From Sinohyriopsis cumingii (lineage: Eukaryota; Mollusca; Bivalvia; Unionida; Unionidae), in the NCBI GenBank assembly GCA_028554795.2, contig CM068825.1:96341451-96405450 (forward strand): a DNA stretch of 64,000 nucleotides, read 5' to 3'. Numbering within the stretch: the first letter of the stretch is position 1; every line of letters begins with the position of its first letter. The notes below the pieces were generated by a model. The model worked only from the letters and a program-made list of their open reading frames with translations. It had not been told where the DNA came from and did no database searches. A program made the translations under genes and the position numbers. Of this stretch, positions 20,529 to 28,690 are shown piece by piece.

Positions 20529-22281
20529 GCGCAGTGATAGAACAGCTTGTACAAGTTGAAATGTATATGAAGCTGGACACTTAAGATAAAATTGTATTTT
20601 GGTACCAACAATTGGTGGTGGCATATTGATTTGTCCGCTGTGCTGTGTGGTTGAAAGGATTCAGCACATCAGCTGTGGAGTCTAGAGGCTGTGGGAGCTA
20701 AATACTTGTTAAGCCACTTTGATACTTTTGTATATATTATCTCCTTGGCAAAGTTGTTAGATCATTTCATTTAGATGGTGGGGAGGGAGCATCTGTGTTG
20801 AATAATCTTTTCGTTTTTATATACAATGTAAATGAAAATTGGACATCATTTTTTAAACTCTTGGCCCATTGTGTTTTCTTTGTAGGTAGTAGTTTCCAAC
20901 AGGCTAGTTACATCCCCTTGCTGCATTGTGACGAGCCAGTATGGCTGGTCTGCCAACATGGAGAGAATCATGAAAGCCCAAGCACTTAGAGATACAAGCA
21001 CCATGGGCTACATGGCAGCCAAGAAACACCTGGAGATCAACCCTGACCATTCTATAATCAAGACCCTGAAAGAAAAGATTGATGCAGACAAAAATGATAA
21101 GGCTGCCAAAGATCTTGTCCTCCTCCTCTTTGAAACCTCACTGTTGACTTCAGGCTTCTCATTGGAAGATCCAGGCACCCATGCCAACAGAATCCACAGA
21201 ATGATCAAACTAGGACTGGGTATGTAATTCACTTCAATTTCAGTAATACATTTTTTGTAGAAAACCAGGCTGCCAAAGATCTTGTCCTCCTCCTTTTTGA
21301 AACCTCCCTGTTGACATCAGGCTTCTCATTGGAAGATACAGGCACCCATGCCAACAGAATCCACAGAATGATCAAACTAGGACTGGGTATGTAATTCACT
21401 TCAATTTTAATAGACCGCTCCGGTGGCCTAGTGGTTAGAGTGTCCGCCTCGGATGGTACTAACAGCTGCCTCGCTTGGCACTCCGCATCAAGAGGTTAGT
21501 GTTGGGACTGGTCAGCCTGTTATCAGGATAATGTGACTAGGTGTGACATCATGCTTTCATGTCTGCCGCATGATGCCCCAATGCTAAACATCACTATAAA
21601 CTGCCACACTGCAGACATCGTAGCAATATGACTGAGAAATTGTTAAAGCTACATTAAAAATACAAATCACACACACACGATTTCAATAATACATTTTTTT
21701 TTAGAAAACTGGGTTTAGTTACTTGAACATTATATGATAGATAAAAGTGAAAACGTTTCCACAATTTGCCAAATGTAATGCACAGACATCTAAAGGCAGA
21801 CTTTCTGCTCAGAAGCATGTAGTGTTGATGCAGTTCAAAAAAAATCAAATTCGTGTAGTTTAGGAACCATGGTTAATCTGTACAACTTTATATCTGAAAT
21901 ACACAGAATGCCAGTTTGATGCCAAGTCTGGCCATGTAAAAGCCACCTACCATGAATATGACTCTTGGCAACAATTTCCTTTGCAATATTACCAATGATG
22001 GTGCTGCTAAAACCCAGTGAATAACATTAATTGGGTTATGTTGTGGAAACTATATAGCATTTCTTCCCTGAACATTAGAAAGTTTAACTGTTGAAGATCG
22101 ATTACATTGCTTTAAACAGATGCTGCTTAATATCTTCATGATTAATGGCAACTTGTTTCTTGTAGGTATTGATGAGGAGGAGCCTGTAGGAATTACAGAG
22201 ACAGGCACTGCAAGTACAGAGGATATGCCACCACTTGAAGGAGATGAGGATGATGCTTCACGCATGGAGGAAGTGGATTGA
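13324..22281 (+). CDS. HSP90: Cytosolic heat shock protein 90, complete (8 coding exons)
   Basis: This is an ATP-dependent homodimeric chaperone of the cytosol that matures kinases, steroid receptors and other clients. Coding exons are 13324-13843, 15125-15342, 15871-16095, 17759-18115, 19349-19496, 20063-20331, 20886-21219 and 22166-22281. They total 2187 nt, or 728 residues plus stop, the usual length for cytosolic HSP90. All junctions are GT-AG and all phases agree. The ATPase domain (about 1-215) has the catalytic Glu44, Asn48 ([12 protein letters not shown]), Asp90 (DTGIGM) and the [13 protein letters not shown] lid region. An acidic and lysine-rich linker (about 220-275), the middle domain with Arg394 and the C-terminal dimerisation domain follow. 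It ends MEEVD, the dock for TPR co-chaperones. There is no signal peptide or KDEL, which excludes the ER paralogue GRP94. The start is the first in-frame ATG after the acceptor. Confidence 0.97.
13844..15124 (+). other. HSP90: HSP90 intron 2
   Basis: 1281 bp, GTAAGG to TTTAG. It contains a 5'-truncated family A SINE at 14883-15043, less than 90 bp before the acceptor. Nothing else is recognisable. Confidence 0.85.
14883..15043 (+). repeat. SINE family A, 5'-truncated
   Basis: It starts in the body (GGATTCAGCCAATGTGGG) and continues through GAGAAAGCTTGCC and CTTCCTCCACCATTAATACT to the GCTGAAAAATGG..TTAAACCCCACTACAACA tail. It lacks the A and B boxes, so it cannot be transcribed by Pol III. 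Confidence 0.85.
15125..15342 (+). CDS. HSP90: HSP90 coding exon 2
   Basis: It completes the Gly codon split from the previous exon, then reads [17 protein letters not shown] and [20 protein letters not shown], into the acidic linker. Phase 1 in, phase 0 out (AAG|GTATGG). Confidence 0.95.
15343..15870 (+). other. HSP90: HSP90 intron 3
   Basis: 528 bp, GTATGG to TCCGTTGCAG, placed inside the charged linker. No repeat or gene seen. Confidence 0.85.
15871..16095 (+). CDS. HSP90: HSP90 coding exon 3
   Basis: 75 codons covering the second half of the charged linker ([20 protein letters not shown]) and the start of the middle domain ([32 protein letters not shown]). Both boundaries are phase 0. 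Confidence 0.95.
16096..17758 (+). other. HSP90: HSP90 intron 4
   Basis: 1663 bp, GTAATT to CTTCACAG. AT-rich with a C9 tract at about 17263-17271. Reading frames inside have no recognisable domain. Confidence 0.85.
17759..18115 (+). CDS. HSP90: HSP90 coding exon 4
   Basis: 119 codons of the middle domain ([54 protein letters not shown]). It includes Arg394, the catalytic-loop arginine that contacts ATP. Phase 0 at both ends. The donor is the weaker AAG|GTTGGT. Confidence 0.95.
18116..19348 (+). other. HSP90: HSP90 intron 5
   Basis: 1233 bp, GTTGGT to TTCTGTTGCAG. AT-rich with no gene or repeat with clear ends. Confidence 0.85.
19349..19496 (+). CDS. HSP90: HSP90 coding exon 5
   Basis: Reads [20 protein letters not shown] and [20 protein letters not shown], ending ..IYYIT plus one base. 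Phase 0 in, phase 1 out (ACAG|GTGGGT). Confidence 0.95.
19497..20062 (+). other. HSP90: HSP90 intron 6
   Basis: 566 bp, GTGGGT to TCTTCGCAG. No repeat or gene seen. Confidence 0.85.
20063..20331 (+). CDS. HSP90: HSP90 coding exon 6
   Basis: Reads [20 protein letters not shown] and [15 protein letters not shown], then KKVEK. It covers the end of the middle domain and the start of the C-terminal domain. Phase 1 in, phase 0 out. Confidence 0.95.
20332..20885 (+). other. HSP90: HSP90 intron 7
   Basis: 554 bp, GTACAA to TTTGTAG. It contains a (TG)n(TA)n microsatellite at 20458-20526. Confidence 0.85.
20458..20526. repeat. (TG)n(TA)n microsatellite
   Basis: A TG run passes directly into a TA run of more than 20 units. 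Reading frames here encode only YIYI or THTH runs. Confidence 0.97.
20886..21219 (+). CDS. HSP90: HSP90 coding exon 7 (exon 8 of gene)
   Basis: Reads [20 protein letters not shown] and [20 protein letters not shown], ending KLGL plus one base. It forms the C-terminal dimerisation domain. Its 3' half (from 21101) is repeated in tandem 167 bp downstream. Confidence 0.95.
21101..21434 (+). repeat. HSP90: 167-bp tandem duplication of the 3' half of HSP90 exon 8
   Basis: Copy 1 (21101-21267) holds codons about 652-691, the donor and the first 48 bp of the intron. Copy 2 starts at 21268, offset by 167 bp, and carries the same coding stretch, donor and intron start. A SINE interrupts copy 2 at about 21411, and its last intron bases resume at 21681 (CAATAATACATTTTTTT). 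The coding parts differ at four positions in about 119 bp. Three differences are silent third positions and one changes Pro to Thr. Confidence 0.9.
21261..21386 (+). CDS. HSP90: Possible alternative cassette exon 8b of HSP90
   Basis: A T-rich tract and TAG acceptor (ACATTTTTTGTAG) precede 126 nt that end at the duplicated GTATGT donor. With exon 8 ending in phase 1, the exon reads E-N-Q and then the duplicated segment [20 protein letters not shown] onward, with no stop, and leaves in phase 1. Including it would insert 42 residues and keep the downstream frame. Whether it is ever spliced in is unknown. Repeating part of the dimerisation domain would probably disturb folding. Confidence 0.4.
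21411..21680 (+). repeat. tRNA-derived SINE family B inserted in HSP90 exon-duplication copy
   Basis: Head GGTGGCCTAGTGGTTAGAG (A box), then the shared body TGGTACTAACAGCTGCCT, GAGGTTAGTGTTGGGACT, GATAATGTGACT, ACATCACTATAAACTGCCAC and AAATTGTTAAAGCTACATT, ending in an ACACAC tail. Compared with the copy at 54.65 kb it lacks the stretch with the B box, so it is internally deleted. It splits the second exon-duplication copy. Confidence 0.85.
22166..22281 (+). CDS. HSP90: HSP90 coding exon 8 (terminal, EEVD)
   Basis: Completes the split Gly codon, then [32 protein letters not shown] and MEEVD with stop TGA (22279-22281). MEEVD is the conserved TPR-binding tail of cytosolic HSP90. Confidence 0.96.
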
Positions 22282-22305
22282 ACAAATTCTTCGTGTAATA
22301 CAGTT

Positions 22306-22440
22306 ATTGATGAGATGTCTGGAACTGGAGAGACTGGCACTGTATGCACATAGGATATGCCGCCACTTGAAGCAGCTATGGAGGATGCTTCACACATGGA
22401 GGAAGTGGCTTGAACAGATTCCTTGTGTAGATCATTACTG
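22306..22440 (+). pseudogene. HSP90: Decayed duplicate of the HSP90 terminal exon
   Basis: It repeats the last exon and the start of the 3' UTR about 132-138 bp downstream: ATTGATGAG, GAGACTGGCACTG, GGATATGCCGCCACTTGAAG, GATGCTTCACACATGGAGGA, AGTGGCTTGAAC. In the HSP90 frame it reaches a stop (TAG) after IDEMSGTGETGTVCT. The final Asp is changed to Ala (MEEVA). Because it lies after the true stop it is not translated in the normal mRNA. Confidence 0.85.
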
Positions 22441-22621
22441 TATTAACGAACTTGACAATTTCACAACATTGTGATAATCTGTTGCATCTTTGAGATTAAG
22501 CTGCTTTGTCAGTAGTATGTCACCATTTATCTCTTGTGGTCATGTGGGGAAATGTATTTGAATTATTTTTTTCACTGCAAACTGTAATATCTCTTGTTTG
22601 TTCACTAGTTAAAACCATAAA

Positions 22622-22627
22622 AATAAA
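22622..22627 (+). promoter_or_regulatory. HSP90: Polyadenylation signal of HSP90
   Basis: AATAAA, 341 bp after the stop codon, the first canonical signal downstream. Confidence 0.75.
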
Positions 22628-22645
22628 AATGTTTAAGAATGCTCA

Positions 22646-24215
22646 GTGTCTCATTCTTGTCTCGTTTGCCCATGGCACAAATTGACTTTGCATTGTGTTC
22701 CTTCTGTCTGCAAGCCCTGTAATTTCTGGAGACCACAATTTTTATCTGACTTGGAATATGTGCTTCAATTGTCAAGATCTCCAGTTCAATATAGCAAGCC
22801 AGTTTTTGTGTGATCTTGCATCAGAAAGGTTGCACTCTAAACCTTTTGAGTCTTCATTTCAGATTCGGAGTTTGAGATCCACACTTGTTGTTTGGGTCAG
22901 CTTGTATCTGATTGGATAAGATGGTTACCACTCTCAAGGTTGTATTAATTTTTTGTGATCAGTCTTGGTAAATGGATTTGAGTCGCTAAAATATTTACAA
23001 TGACGTACACATACATATTGACGAGGTAATCTGGGATTTTCAGCAAACTGCTTGTTTTCCTGGTTCTGAATTAAATTGGTGCTTATCTGAACAACATGCT
23101 GGCATCGCCACCATCTTAAAAATTTTGTCACAGCTACTTCTGAAAGATGGATGAAAATGGCATGGATTAGACATTTGCACTTTATAAGATAGTTCCTGAA
23201 TGACATCAGCCACCATATTTATGGTTAGCTGGCAGATTTACCAGACTTTATATGGTGTTTGGAAATTGAAATTAACGAAATCTCTAGATACTTTGATGGC
23301 AATTACATAAACAGAATGCAAATCAAGCTTTGTTAGTATCTATATTTGTAATTTTAAAGTTGACTTTGTGTGCGCCTTGTTAAAAATTGTAAAATTTTGG
23401 TGATTGCCTATAGGAGAAACTGCCAGATTGCCCATCATCCACGTAAAATGGGCAGAATATCGTTGGCTACTGATATCAGGTAACATCTTTTTTAGATCAA
23501 AGTTTTACTGGTAATGTCTTGAGTAAATTTCAGAAAACGTTGAACATTAGTTGAATGTACATGCAGGACATGCACAAAAAATCTGGCGTGCTATTTGCAC
23601 GTTACGCACAATAACGCCCCATTCATGTTTTTAAAATAAAGAAGAATACCACTCCTGATTAAAATGTTGTGTAATTTTCATTTCCTGTCTGAAACAATTG
23701 AGCACTGAGTGAAGGATCTTGTGCTGCAAACTAGATAGCACTGCAGTGTTGTGAATAAATAAGAATGTAGAACCTAACAAATCTGGCATAAAGTGAAGTC
23801 GTGTCAGAGCTGAGGTTGAAAAAGCTTGCTCAAAATGCTACAATTATAAAAACCCATTCTCCCAGCTTGAAGCTCAATAAGCTAGCTATGCATATGCCCA
23901 GGCAGAGTGACTGGGTGGTGGGCGTGTGCCCTGGCACCAAACGAGATTCATTGATCTAAAACAAGTAGGAGACCTGTTCAGGATTTTGATTTCAATGGAG
24001 CTCAGCCATTGTGGAGTAGGAAATAAAGGGCTGAATTGTCTAGTGTTGGGTAAGTATGTTATGGCCACTGGCCCTCCCTCTTGTTTTGGTGACGAGGAGG
24101 GACCTTCCCTCTTTAAATAACATCCTGGATACATCTCTGACACTATGAAAGAATTTTAATCAAACCCTTTATCTGGATATATCTGAGGAAACCCTAAAAT
24201 TGTGGATTTATTGCC
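22646..24215. other. Intergenic, no gene seen
   Basis: AT-rich sequence. Short reading frames (22.7-22.9, 22.9-23.2, 23.9-24.1 kb) have no recognisable motif and no matching splice sites. Confidence 0.5.
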
Positions 24216-24219
24216 ATCA

Positions 24220-24388
24220 TCTGGCACATGGCATCCAGCATTTCTGTTGTGCAAAAACTCCGGAGGACCACAGGAAGCTACTAGCTTGGTTCTCGCCATA
24301 CATTGGCTGAGCCAGAGGCTTCAATCCAGATGAATGGAAGCTAGTCATCTTTGCTGTGCCTTAGACCACTCTGCCATCCTGGGCCCTA
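24220..24388 (-). repeat. tRNA-like SINE remnant
   Basis: The minus strand begins GGGCCCAGGATGGCAGAGTGG followed by TCTAAGGC, an A-box-containing Ser/Leu tRNA-like head. A degenerate B box (GGATTGAAGCC) and a body with CTAGTAGCTTCC follow, resembling a diverged family A copy. Confidence 0.6.
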
Positions 24389-24869
24389 ATTCTTAAATTC
24401 TGGCAGTTCATTAACCATACTTTAAAGTTCTGTTGAATATAGGTTTAGCTAAACTTGGTCACATGCTTACATTTCTTTACTTCGTTCCTCTTTTGAAAAT
24501 GCCTTTTACATGTTTAAATTATTTTTCACTTAAATTCATATTTAGTTGCATCAATTACAATAAACGTGTTGCTGCTCAACTTTGAATTGAAGGCAATTGA
24601 TCTTGAATGGGGTGGTAAGTATATCTGCAGTGGTTTGTGCATCATAAAATATAAAAGGTTTTGTATTTATGTCAGTATATCCAAGGAAGACCTTGAATGG
24701 TGGCAGTTTATTAACTGGTTTTAAACTAATAATTACAGATCTTAACTAGACTGCATGTATTTTTAAATTCATTATCACTCATTTTTCCCTTTAGTCACAT
24801 TTTTAAAATGGACCGCTTGTCTTGCATGATACATAAAAAAATGTGTGCATGATTGTGTTTGTGCATGCT

Positions 24870-25107
24870 TTGTTGTTGTTGTGGGGTTTAACGCCATTTT
24901 TCAGCACGATAGGCTATACATGGCGGCCAGTATTAATGGTGGAGGAAGAACCCGGAAAGAACCACCGACCCACGAGAAGCTACTGGCAAGCTTTCTCACA
25001 TGCCCACATTGGCTGAATCTTAGACTCGAACCGCCGCAGACAGAGGTGAGATGGCAGTGATCCGTAACGAAGAGCGCTTTAGACCACTCGGCCACTCGGG
25101 GCCCCTG
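24870..25107 (-). repeat. SINE family A, near full length
   Basis: Minus strand: GGGGCCCCGAGTGGCCGAGT (A box), B box GGTTCGAGTCTAAG, body, and GGCGTTAAACCCCACAACAA tail. It is one of the best-preserved copies in the window. Confidence 0.9.
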
Positions 25108-26299
25108 TGCATGCTTTGTACATCTTATGAAGTCCCCACAAACTTGAAACATTTACACTTGATTTACAATTTGAAGACTGCAAATGAGTAAAGGTGCCAA
25201 GGCATGCCTGTACTTGCTGTTACTACTAACCTGGGTAATTAAATGAGCCATATGTCACTTAAAACCACCATCCCACGTCTTGATTGAGTTGTATGGGGAT
25301 GTCAAGATGCCTTCACCTCTGAGAGAGAAAAAAGCAAAACAGAACAGCTGCAGATTGCTCTGTTTTGGACCAGTTATTCCAATTGTGTATCTTGGTTTCT
25401 TAAGATTTTGCAATGGGTGTTGTCTTGAAGATGGCAGTGAATGAATTTGATGAAAATTTATATCCCACTGAGTGTAAATCTGTTAACCCATCCATGCATG
25501 GTTTTGGAAGTTGGGTGTGCATGATATTAATAGCACTTTGCTTTGCCACAAGTCTTTTCCCTGTACATTATCTCAGCTGCCAACTGTCCAGACAGTATGT
25601 GCATGATTTTAGTACTGTTTCTGTTTCAACAGGCCAGCCAACTGCTCAACACATCTTTTGACAGTACTGACTGCGTCTTCTGCACAGCAAACTGTTTAGC
25701 TGACCGCCCACCAGGACTGACTTCACCCCCCTTTACATAGCAAATTGATATTACATTTGTAGCCACTGGATTGAGACAAAACCGGCCGTGCCAGACTGGT
25801 ATACTACAGCCTACAACATTCACTGCTGGACATGATGCAACCAACTGTGAAATGGATCACATGCTGATACATAGTCATTACTACTCTTTAGAATGTTGTA
25901 CTCTTGAGTGTGTAGGAGTAGAAATGTGGCCCTCCCCCTTGTAGATGATTGGGAGGAGATTTAGCCTGAACATTTCAGTCCAACCAAGGACTGGACGAAA
26001 TTTGGTGTCACGGTAGCTTTAGAAGAATTTGACCAGCAAGCAATTATACCTTCTACTGTAAAAGTCTGTATGAACATAGACAATCACGACTACAGTCCAT
26101 CATCTCGTCACGGTCTTAAAATAATGTGGAAATTGCGAGGGGGTCTTTAGGATATGCACAAGCCCTTTTTGGTCAGTTGCCCACGAATTCGTACCCCACT
26201 GGTACAAATCGCACACACCGATAGATCCACTATGCCGTGAAAAGGACATGCTTGTTTCATGCTGTGAGCTTAGGTTGGGAACATAGATTTCTTACCCGT
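25108..26299. other. Intergenic, no gene seen
   Basis: Mixed AT-rich sequence. Reading frames at 25.4-25.85 kb overlap on both strands and show no conserved domain. Confidence 0.45.
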
Positions 26300-26556
26300 T
26301 TCATTTCTTTGACGATTTTTAGTTGGTAGTGACCATACCTAGGATTCAGTGATCCTTATCACTTAGGTACTTGATATGGCTGCTCATCATGCATTGGTTA
26401 CTGCCCTTGCTGTCTTGAAACCTGGATCTGATTAGAAGCACTCGGAGCCTCATCTCTCAAACCACACCATATGCTGCGACCCCTTTTTGGTTTCCCTTCT
26501 GTTCAGGGGTCATTAAAAAAGGTTTTGCATCAGCTTTCAATGCAAGCTCTTGATGA
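26300..26556 (+). repeat. Dispersed repeat, family C
   Basis: Second copy of the repeat at 1.44-1.745 kb: GGTAGTGACCATACCTAGGA, TTTTGGTTTCCCTTCTGTT and CATCAGCTTTCAATGCAA in the same order. Confidence 0.5.
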
Positions 26557-26853
26557 TATGTGGCAGTTGGAGGTCAAATGGAACTTGGTGGGGGCGGGTG
26601 AAATGGGGAATGACCTGGTGCAATAGGATTAGACTGGAATTTAACATGGGAATGGTACTTATGGGGTATATGGGATTTTAACAAGTTAATGGGTCAGAAG
26701 GGTTTATATGGTTGAACGATTTTTAAGTTTTGAGTTGAAAAACGGACAATACAAATACAACCCAAATCAAACAAAATGGCACGAGTTCATTGTGAGGCAG
26801 ATGAATGGCCCTTTTCAGTACTGTTTGGGGTTTGTTAACAAAAGTTTAAAAAA

Positions 26854-27120
26854 ATGTCCGTTTTCCTGACAATAGTAACTACTTTGGCCTATCTCTTTCT
26901 CCCGTCATTCCTTTGCTTTGATGATGTGGGCATTCTGAAGCCCAATATCCTTTCTCCCGAGAAATATAGCAAGCATCTTGACTATGGCAAGGAGTTGTCT
27001 GTTGTCTTTGAGATGAACTTTCGTTATGATGACCCTTAAAAGGAAGTGACCATCATGCTGTGCAACACATGCAGCAGTGACCACTCCTCAGTTCTTCTCT
27101 GTTACAAAAGCAAACCTATG
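26854..27120 (+). pseudogene. Unrecognised broken reading frame with a signal-peptide-like start
   Basis: An ATG opens 61 codons whose first 21 residues are strongly hydrophobic (MSVFLTIVTTLAYLFLPSFL), followed by a polar stretch. After the stop at 27037-27039 the same frame continues with a Cys-rich segment (MLCNTCSSDHSSVLLCYK). This looks like a decayed secreted or membrane protein gene, or part of a mobile element. The family is not recognised and no splice sites support a live exon. Confidence 0.25.
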
Positions 27121-27843
27121 AGTGTGTTGTGAAGAATTTCTACAACCAGAATTGTCATTTTCTGACAAATCTTTGTGGCATATTTCCTCACTGGAGCAGC
27201 CATCACCAATTTAAGTTTGCAACAAGGAGTCAAAACAATTACCTTTCTTGAAATACACGAGTAACAACAGTAGTCTTGCTGCCAACTCCAGTCACCACCA
27301 AAACAGCAGCAGCAACACTTTTGGAAACCCCCTTGACCACAATTGACTCCTCAGAAAGCAAAACCCTTGAATTATGAAGAACCAGTTTTTCATAATTTTA
27401 CACAGTGACAGTTCCATGGATGTGTTTCTCAATAATGTGTTGTTCCACAATCAAATTACCCGAGGCCATCCAGTTGGATCACCGAACACATTTGGAAGTT
27501 AACTGTACTTGTTGGGTGAAAATCATTTTTCATACAGGTCCAGAATATTAGTGGAAATCAAATGAGGTTACCATTTAAATCCTGAATGAACAAGTGCAAC
27601 AAAACTTGATACAAGCTATCCTGTTTTTACGAATCCATAAGATCAGTGCCAGCCAGTCCTCAGCAGATCACCTATACCATGAAAACACCTGCAGGCTGTT
27701 GTAGGGTATTGGACAATTAAGCCCAACTTGGACCGAAAATGAGACAGTTTGGTCCAACTTGAAATACGTTCGGCCCAACTTAGCAACACAACTGACAACA
27801 GCTTTAACAAGTATTTCTTCTTAAAAATAAATACTCAGTACGA

Positions 27844-27844
<1 letters not shown>

Positions 27845-27888
<44 letters not shown>
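27845..27888. repeat. (TG)n(TA)n microsatellite
   Basis: A TG run passes directly into a TA run, abutting the hairpin element that follows. Confidence 0.95.
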
Positions 27889-27889
<1 letters not shown>

Positions 27890-28120
27890 AGGCAAAATAA
27901 ACATGGTTCTGTTACCTAAAACAAGAACTTTTAACTATACGGTAACAAACAAATTATATATAAAACTGTCCAAAATGTTCTGTCTTAATTAACACACGCA
28001 CACACACATATATACATGTTAAATAAGACAAAACATTTTTGACTTTTATATATAATTTGTTGTTTACCATATAGTTAAAAATTCTTGTTTTAGGTAACAG
28101 AACCATGTATATTTCGCCTT
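27889..28120. mobile_element. Hairpin MITE with arms of about 110 bp
   Basis: The left arm (AAGGCAAAATAAACATGGTT, CTGTTACCTAAAACAAGAAC, TTATATATAAAA) returns as its reverse complement in the right arm (GTTCTTGTTTTAGGTAACAG, AACCATGTATATTTCGCCTT). The loop is short and CA-rich. There is no coding capacity. Confidence 0.8.
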
Positions 28121-28690
28121 TCCCATTCTAGTATTTGTTTTTCAAAGTGAGAATGAATATCAATGATGTACAATAATTTGTTCCTACTGGTGAACATGTG
28201 CACTGGTTTGAGAACACTGTTTCATTCTCAATTTAAATAGGTCATAAAATAGAATACGTTTAGAAACGTTTTAATTTGGTATGTTAGTTGAATTAGATAA
28301 ATATTTTTCGAAGTCATAAAGATTAGAAGCTTTCGGATAGCTTTAAGGAAAGAGTTCCAAAGACAAATCTTGCATGGGAGAAAGGATATCTGAAAAAAAG
28401 TAGAGATGGATGTAATGTTTTGGTATGATTTAGGAAAAAGGTAGATTTAGTCAGGAACTTGAGTATTTGTAACTAAATACAGTATACATAATCTCTTCTT
28501 TCTTCCTTGTGTAAGAGTTGTACCAACCAATTTCTGAATAATAAAGACTTGGCAATTAGTCGGTGCAGCTTCCAATTTTTTTTCTTCTCCAATCTGTCCA
28601 TATCTTCAGTAGAGCAATAGTTTCAGACTTGAGAAACATTCTAAAATTTGCTGTATGAATAATATTCATATATTTCTACAGTGTCAACAC
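28121..28690. other. Intergenic AT-rich spacer
   Basis: No gene or repeat with clear boundaries seen. Confidence 0.5.

Larger units (their letters stand above)
21220..22165 (+). other. HSP90: HSP90 intron 8, carrying a duplicated exon and a SINE
   Basis: 946 bp, GTATGT to TTTCTTGTAG in the simplest model. It holds the duplicated exon 8b (21261-21386) and a family B SINE (21411-21680). The remaining 480 bp has no recognisable feature. Confidence 0.8.
22282..22645 (+). other. HSP90: HSP90 3' UTR
   Basis: It runs from the stop codon to just past the polyadenylation signal AATAAA at 22622-22627. It contains a decayed copy of the terminal coding exon (22306-22440). The cleavage point is inferred. 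Confidence 0.7.

Noticed and set aside
20274-20624. Opposite-strand frames of 60-116 codons
   Set aside because: They are translations of the (TG)n(TA)n microsatellite and of the antisense of an HSP90 exon.
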